Below, in pieces: positions 6,801-9,278 of a DNA stretch of 9,278 nucleotides (positions are counted from its first letter, which is position 1; the number at the start of each line of letters is the position of its first letter). This stretch comes from Actinomycetota bacterium (GTDB lineage Bacteria; Actinomycetota; Acidimicrobiia; Acidimicrobiales; JAMCPL01). The stretch spans positions 1 to 9,278 of the forward strand of contig JAMCPC010000058.1 in the NCBI GenBank assembly GCA_023379725.1. The letters run 5' to 3'. The notes under the pieces are model-generated. The model saw only the letters and a list, made by a program, of their open reading frames with translations. It was not told where the DNA came from and searched no databases. A program made the translations under genes and the position numbers.

Positions 6801-7124
6801 GTGACCTGCGTCCAATCGTGGATTCCTGCGCGAAATGTCCTCCCACATCTCCGTCTCTTTGCCCCTGGCCTCCTCCTTACCTACCCGTGCAGCATCTTTA
6901 ACTGCATTACCAGCGCTGTGCAGCAGGGAACCCATCTGCCTGCCTGCACCTCTGGCACCTGTGACAGCCACACCTGCTATACGATCCACCGTGCCGACAT
7001 CATCACCTGACAATGATCTTCCTGATATTGAGTTTAGACGGGTGGTCAGCCTGCGACGAGCAAAAATTGTACCTACAGAACCGGCAACGGCACCATATGC
7101 TACCCATCTCAGCCTCTTAAGCAT
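6798..7124 (-). CDS. Small basic membrane-associated protein of the alaS neighbourhood (DUF6167-like?)
   Basis: A 108-residue protein of unknown function. It begins MLKRLRWVAYGAVAG, with a basic start, a short weakly hydrophobic helix containing a GAVAG motif (about residues 6-22), and then RRR at the membrane border. The remainder is polar and charged and rich in Gly and Ala. Many Actinobacteria carry a short protein of this layout (rather like DUF6167) between a DUF948 protein and alaS, so position supports reality; the family assignment is inference. ATG 7124 is chosen because it overlaps the preceding TAA by one base (TAATG), with GGGA about 10 nt upstream; GTG 7133 would be too close to that site. 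The TAG stop falls inside the right terminal repeat of the neighbouring element, so the present C-terminus may have been set by that insertion. Confidence 0.7.
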   Translation of the reverse strand: MLKRLRWVAYGAVAGSVGTIFARRRLTTRLNSISGRSLSGDDVGTVDRIAGVAVTGARGAGRQMGSLLHSAGNAVKDAARVGKEEARGKETEMWEDISRRNPRLDAGH

Positions 7125-7351
7125 TACCGGCACTTCCCTAATACGTATCTTTGCGCAGCCTCTTGTATTATTGTTGCAGCCTCTTGTCTTTGTATAGCCC
7201 GTTGTATGGTTGCAGCACTCTCGCCAGAAGTTCCCAGCAAGGCTGCCTGAAGTTCCTGCATTATTGCAACCTCCTGTATTGTTGCCTTCTTCAACATAAC
7301 TACATTATGCGATATAGGTATATCCTTAAAAATGATTGTCGACATAGCCAA
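7124..7351 (-). CDS. Possible small Ala/Gln-rich helical protein, start uncertain
   Basis: Reading frame of at most 75 codons between the DUF948 gene and the small basic protein; I do not recognise it. Its TAA shares one base with the ATG of the next gene, favouring real, coupled translation. Three starts are possible: TTG 7351, directly after the DUF948 stop; an internal ATG about 54 nt later; and ATG 7261, which has a perfect AGGAGG (7275-7270) 8 nt upstream and would give 45 residues. The peptide is built from repeats of an Ala-Thr-Ile-Gln theme (KATIQEVA, AATIQRAI, AATIIQEAA) and should be an amphipathic helix or coiled coil. The AGGAGG itself comes from one degenerate repeat copy (codons Gln-Glu-Val), so it could be coincidental. 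No signal peptide or membrane segment is visible. Confidence 0.45.
   Translation of the reverse strand: MAMSTIIFKDIPISHNVVMLKKATIQEVAIMQELQAALLGTSGESAATIQRAIQRQEAATIIQEAAQRYVLGKCR
7155..7187. repeat. 12-bp direct repeat, 21-bp period
   Basis: gcagcctcttgt occurs at 7155-7166 and 7176-7187, exactly seven codons apart in the small Ala/Gln-rich ORF. A degenerate third copy (gcaacctcctgt) starts at 7266. The in-frame period of seven suits a heptad-type helix repeat. Confidence 0.75.
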
Positions 7352-7714
7352 CTATTTGTCCGAAGAGAATAATCGATCACTTGCCTTGCGAAATCCAGTA
7401 GCAAACGCAACAGTTTTCACAATCGGATTTGCAAACATCCTGTATGCAAAGCGAGATGCAGAATCCACTGTTGCAGATACAGCCTCGGTGGCCTCTATTA
7501 CATCTCCCACCCTCTCCAGTTCACTGGCCGCCTGCTGGGTAAGGATATTTGCATTTTTAATCATTGGCATACTCTCACTGTTCAGCCTAAATATCGTTGT
7601 GCGCAACTCTCTGTTCAGCTTAAACAACATAGCTGCCAAGATAATTCCACCTGCCAGCACCACAGCTGTCAGTGAAATAACCACTATAAGTACAGTCTGA
7701 TCAATCTCAATCAT
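7352..7714 (-). CDS. DUF948-type membrane protein with coiled coil
   Basis: A 120-residue single-pass protein. After a short start (MIEIDQ) comes a strong transmembrane segment, about residues 7-30, then a polar, probably coiled-coil stretch (about 32-90) with heptad-like spacing of Leu/Ile and many Glu, Gln and Ser, and a short tail ending SDRLFSSDK. This layout and the place upstream of alaS match DUF948 proteins of Actinobacteria and Firmicutes, whose function is unknown; they are often annotated as general stress or methyl-accepting-like proteins. In many Actinobacteria rpsD lies further upstream, whereas here a divergently transcribed lipoprotein does. No good Shine-Dalgarno sequence precedes the ATG; TAAGAT lies 9 nt before it, so a leaderless or near-leaderless message is possible. 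It is probably co-transcribed with the two small downstream ORFs. Confidence 0.8.
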   Translation of the reverse strand: MIEIDQTVLIVVISLTAVVLAGGIILAAMLFKLNRELRTTIFRLNSESMPMIKNANILTQQAASELERVGDVIEATEAVSATVDSASRFAYRMFANPIVKTVAFATGFRKASDRLFSSDK

Positions 7715-7723
7715 AACTCGACA

Positions 7724-7729
7724 ATCTTA
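7724..7729 (-). promoter_or_regulatory. Possible -10 box for the DUF948 gene
   Basis: TAAGAT on the minus strand fits TANNNT and ends 9 nt before ATG 7714, with no ribosome-binding site between. No matching -35 box is clear, so this is a weak call resting on agreement with the other starts in the window. Confidence 0.3.
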
Positions 7730-7873
7730 CCAGATATCAGGCAAGAATACCCCGTCCATAGGGGAGAGATTTGCAATGCTGGACCATAGGATGCCCCCTC
7801 CATAACGGCGGGATAGTTCACCTGTACCATCCATGGAATGCACAACTTGGCAGCCAAACGCGCATCCGGTGGT

Positions 7874-7909
7874 CTAATTCATGAACTACCGCGATGCAAC
7901 CTGAATTAG
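7874..7909. promoter_or_regulatory. Inverted repeat, candidate operator upstream of the lipoprotein gene
   Basis: CTAATTCA (7874-7881) and TGAATTAG (7902-7909) are perfect reverse complements 20 nt apart. The right half covers the expected -35 region of the lipoprotein promoter, so a dimeric regulator bound here would interfere with, or position, RNA polymerase. The 20-nt separation would put the half-site centres 28 bp apart. No regulator gene is in the window. Confidence 0.35.
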
Positions 7910-7923
7910 CTTCCTCATTACGG

Positions 7924-7929
7924 TAGACT
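7924..7929 (+). promoter_or_regulatory. Probable -10 box of a leaderless lipoprotein promoter
   Basis: TAGACT is followed by exactly 6 nt and then ATG 7936, the spacing expected if transcription starts on the A of the start codon. No Shine-Dalgarno sequence is present upstream. The overlapping TATAAT (7929-7934) is a better consensus match but is only 1 nt from the ATG. Confidence 0.45.
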
Positions 7930-7935
7930 ATAATC

Positions 7936-8436
7936 ATGTCCAAAAAGTTACTCATATTGCTGACTCTGATTACATTGCTTCTTACGGCATGCGGAACATC
8001 AAAAGTCCCTGCTGTAAAGGCACCAAGTGCTGCGGTGACCAGAAAAGAGGTAAACGCAGCCTACCAAAGCTTTTTCAACCTACACAACCCATCGCTAAGC
8101 GCCAAACTGAACGTCATTCAAGACGGTGCAAAATTGCACAGTGCCATCAGCACTGCTATGTCGTCTTCTCTGGCCAAAGATGCCGGTGGCGCCAGGGTAA
8201 GTACCATTACCCCATACACCAAATCACAGTGCGCCAACGCAGCTCTCATCTATCCATGTGCAAAGGTTGGATACTCGATACTCTCTCCAACCGGTTCAGT
8301 TCTCATTTCTTCTGGTGCCGGCTACGCCGTATACTCAAACGGGAAATGGCTTGTAGCAAAGGCAACTGTCTGTGGCCTGCTCTCTCAGTTCGAGGAGTAT
8401 GCGGGCTCGAAGACACCTATAGCAGGTTGCTCGTAA
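7936..8436 (+). CDS. Secreted lipoprotein, possibly Mtb12-like
   Basis: A 166-residue exported protein. The signal peptide MSKKLLILLTLITLLLTAC has a KK start, a Leu-rich core and a lipobox LTAC|G with C19 as the lipidated residue, so the mature 148-residue protein should be anchored to the outer face of the membrane. The mature part opens with a Ser/Ala/Pro/Val-rich linker (20-35), followed by a small alpha/beta domain containing VNAAYQSFFNLHNPSLSAKLNVIQDG (in 39-64) and a C-terminal GSVLISSGAGYAVYSNGKWLVAKATVCGLL stretch. Four more cysteines (C99, C108, C146, C165) could form two disulfides. The order of elements recalls the low-molecular-weight antigen Mtb12-like (NTF2-like) domain of actinobacterial lipoproteins, but this is a resemblance, not an established match. 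The adjoining nuclease gene begins within a few bases of its stop, so the two may form one transcript. Confidence 0.85.
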   Translation: MSKKLLILLTLITLLLTACGTSKVPAVKAPSAAVTRKEVNAAYQSFFNLHNPSLSAKLNVIQDGAKLHSAISTAMSSSLAKDAGGARVSTITPYTKSQCANAALIYPCAKVGYSILSPTGSVLISSGAGYAVYSNGKWLVAKATVCGLLSQFEEYAGSKTPIAGCS

Positions 8437-8439
8437 CAA

Positions 8440-9278
8440 TTGAGTTCTCGAATCGACCTGCGCGTAATCGATGAACAACCAGCAGATGTGCCAGCTATCC
8501 TCCCTCCCTCGACCCTCTCTCCTTCAAAGATATCCTCATTCAAGAACTGCCCTCTTGCATTCAAATTCTCATATATAGACCAGCTGGAAGAGCCACCTTC
8601 TATCCCTGCCGTACAGGGAACTCTGGTGCACCGAGCGCTGCAAAGGCTCTTCTTTGATCTACCTGAAGGCAAACGATCTACAGAGCTGGCATACCAATAT
8701 GCATCCTCTGAGCTTATTAAAATGAGAGAGGACGACGAAGATCTCATAGGTCTGTCGCTTGATGATACAGAGTTGCAAGCTCTTCTTAAAAAAGCATACT
8801 CATTGATTGATGGCTATTTTCGCCTGGAAGACCCTAATGAAATCCACACAGTTGGAACTGAAATATCCCTGGAGGCAGAGGTGGGGGGTACTATATTGAG
8901 GGGAATTATAGACCGCCTGGATATGGACGATAATGGTAATTTCATCGTCACAGACTATAAGACCGGGCGTGCTCCGGCAAGTGGTTACGAGAAGGCAAGA
9001 TTTAGTGGTGTAAACCTGTATGCGCTACTCTGCGAGAGAGTACTTGGGATTCGACCCGTGAAGGTGCAACTGCTGTACCTACAAAAACCCTGCGTCATAT
9101 CGGCAGTCCCCTCGGACCAGGTAATAGCTGCTCTACACAAGAATGTCTCTGCTCTATGGACGGCTGTAACAAGGGCATGCAGTACAGGAAGTTTTATCCC
9201 TCGCCCTTCGGCACTTTGTAACTGGTGCGGCTTCAAAGGTATATGTCCGGCGCATCAAGATATGGGTGCCCAAGGTGT
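8440..9278 (+). CDS. RecB/Cas4-like PD-(D/E)XK nuclease with Fe-S cysteines, 3' end at window edge
   Basis: RecB-family exonuclease domain protein, predicted to cut DNA, probably in recombination or repair; cytosolic. The open frame extends to the window edge (about 279 codons). N-terminal LSPSKISSFKNCPLAFKF carries C37; GTLVHRALQRLF has the nuclease-core H64; GIIDRLD holds D158; and TDYKTGR holds D172 and K174 (the D-x-K of the active site). FSGVNLYALLCE and VQLLYLQKP follow. C260-X2-C263-X5-C269 near the end together with C37 make the four-cysteine Fe-S clamp seen in Cas4/AddB-type nucleases. No helicase part is visible, so this matches the stand-alone actinobacterial type. No ATG is available upstream of the conserved core: TTG 8440, four bases after the lipoprotein stop, or GTG 8488 are candidates, neither with a strong ribosome-binding site. 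The same reading frame continues from the lipoprotein across its TAA. No cas genes or CRISPR repeats are nearby. Confidence 0.9.
   Translation, partial: MSSRIDLRVIDEQPADVPAILPPSTLSPSKISSFKNCPLAFKFSYIDQLEEPPSIPAVQGTLVHRALQRLFFDLPEGKRSTELAYQYASSELIKMREDDEDLIGLSLDDTELQALLKKAYSLIDGYFRLEDPNEIHTVGTEISLEAEVGGTILRGIIDRLDMDDNGNFIVTDYKTGRAPASGYEKARFSGVNLYALLCERVLGIRPVKVQLLYLQKPCVISAVPSDQVIAALHKNVSALWTAVTRACSTGSFIPRPSALCNWCGFKGICPAHQDMGAQG

Larger units (their letters stand above)
7715..7935. promoter_or_regulatory. Divergent intergenic region between the DUF948 gene and the lipoprotein gene
   Basis: This 221-bp spacer must carry promoters for both outward-facing genes. Recognisable items are the two TANNNT boxes and the 8-bp inverted repeat annotated separately. 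A weak hairpin, cccc/gggg, lies near 7750-7765. No RNA gene, terminator or short coding frame was convincing in the rest. Confidence 0.6.

Noticed and set aside
6445..6901. Long open frames on both strands across the inverted-repeat element (about 133 and 142 codons).
   Set aside because: They overlap each other and the neighbouring genes, show low-complexity Pro/Ser/Asp-rich or erratic composition, and match nothing I recognise. Open frames are expected in a GC-rich stretch with few stops.
7745..7770. Small cccc/gggg hairpin in the divergent spacer as a terminator.
   Set aside because: The stem is only 4 bp and is not followed by a run of T on either strand.
7929..7934. Perfect TATAAT immediately before the lipoprotein ATG as its -10 box.
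   Set aside because: It ends 1 nt before ATG 7936, so transcription would begin inside the gene; the overlapping TAGACT at 7924 has the right distance.
8385..9236. Minus-strand frames at 8385-8747 and 8985-9236.
   Set aside because: They are antisense to the RecB-like nuclease, whose motifs (H64, D158, D172-x-K174 and four cysteines) run through the whole stretch.
8440..9278. Cas4 of a CRISPR-Cas system.
   Set aside because: The nuclease and Fe-S pattern are shared by Cas4 and stand-alone RecB-type proteins, and there are no CRISPR repeats or other cas genes in the window.

Overview
The window reads as the chromosome of an actinobacterium with moderate GC (roughly half GC by eye) and free use of ATA, AGA and AGG codons. 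The strongest clue is gene order. On the minus strand, a DUF948-type membrane protein, a small basic protein, alaS, ruvX (yqgF), mltG and aroE follow one another, as around alaS in many Actinobacteria. The SEDS-family protein at the left edge, the RecB-type nuclease and the lipoprotein also look actinobacterial. An Acidimicrobiia-like organism is my best guess, but the sequence does not prove it.

Layout. Positions 1-1079 (minus) hold the first 359 codons of an FtsW/RodA-type SEDS protein that runs off the left edge. Then, all on the minus strand and read right to left, come DUF948 protein (7714-7352), a very small Ala/Gln-rich ORF (7351-7124), a small basic membrane-anchored protein (7124-6798), a 330-bp non-coding inverted-repeat element (6800-6471), alaS (6433-3767), ruvX (3777-3322), mltG (3268-2156), aroE (2033-1179) and the SEDS gene. 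On the plus strand, diverging from the DUF948 gene across a 221-bp spacer, are a secreted lipoprotein (7936-8436) and the start of a RecB/Cas4-like PD-(D/E)XK nuclease (from about 8440, running off the right edge).

Functions. The minus-strand block combines translation (alanyl-tRNA charging), ribosome/rRNA maintenance (RuvX/YqgF), and cell-wall synthesis: MltG cuts nascent glycan strands, AroE feeds the aromatic pathway, and the SEDS protein polymerises peptidoglycan. alaS and ruvX overlap by 11 bp and the two small genes overlap by 1 bp, so coupled translation is likely. Several starts (alaS, aroE, the lipoprotein and perhaps the DUF948 gene) lack a Shine-Dalgarno sequence and have a TANNNT box 6-9 nt ahead, suggesting leaderless transcripts.

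The most unusual item is the element at 6471-6800. It has 18-bp terminal inverted repeats with one mismatch, nested internal inverted repeats and hairpins, no credible coding content, and a right end that supplies the stop codon of the adjacent gene. It looks like a MITE-type or other small non-autonomous mobile or structured element inserted just upstream of the alaS promoter. I do not recognise its family.
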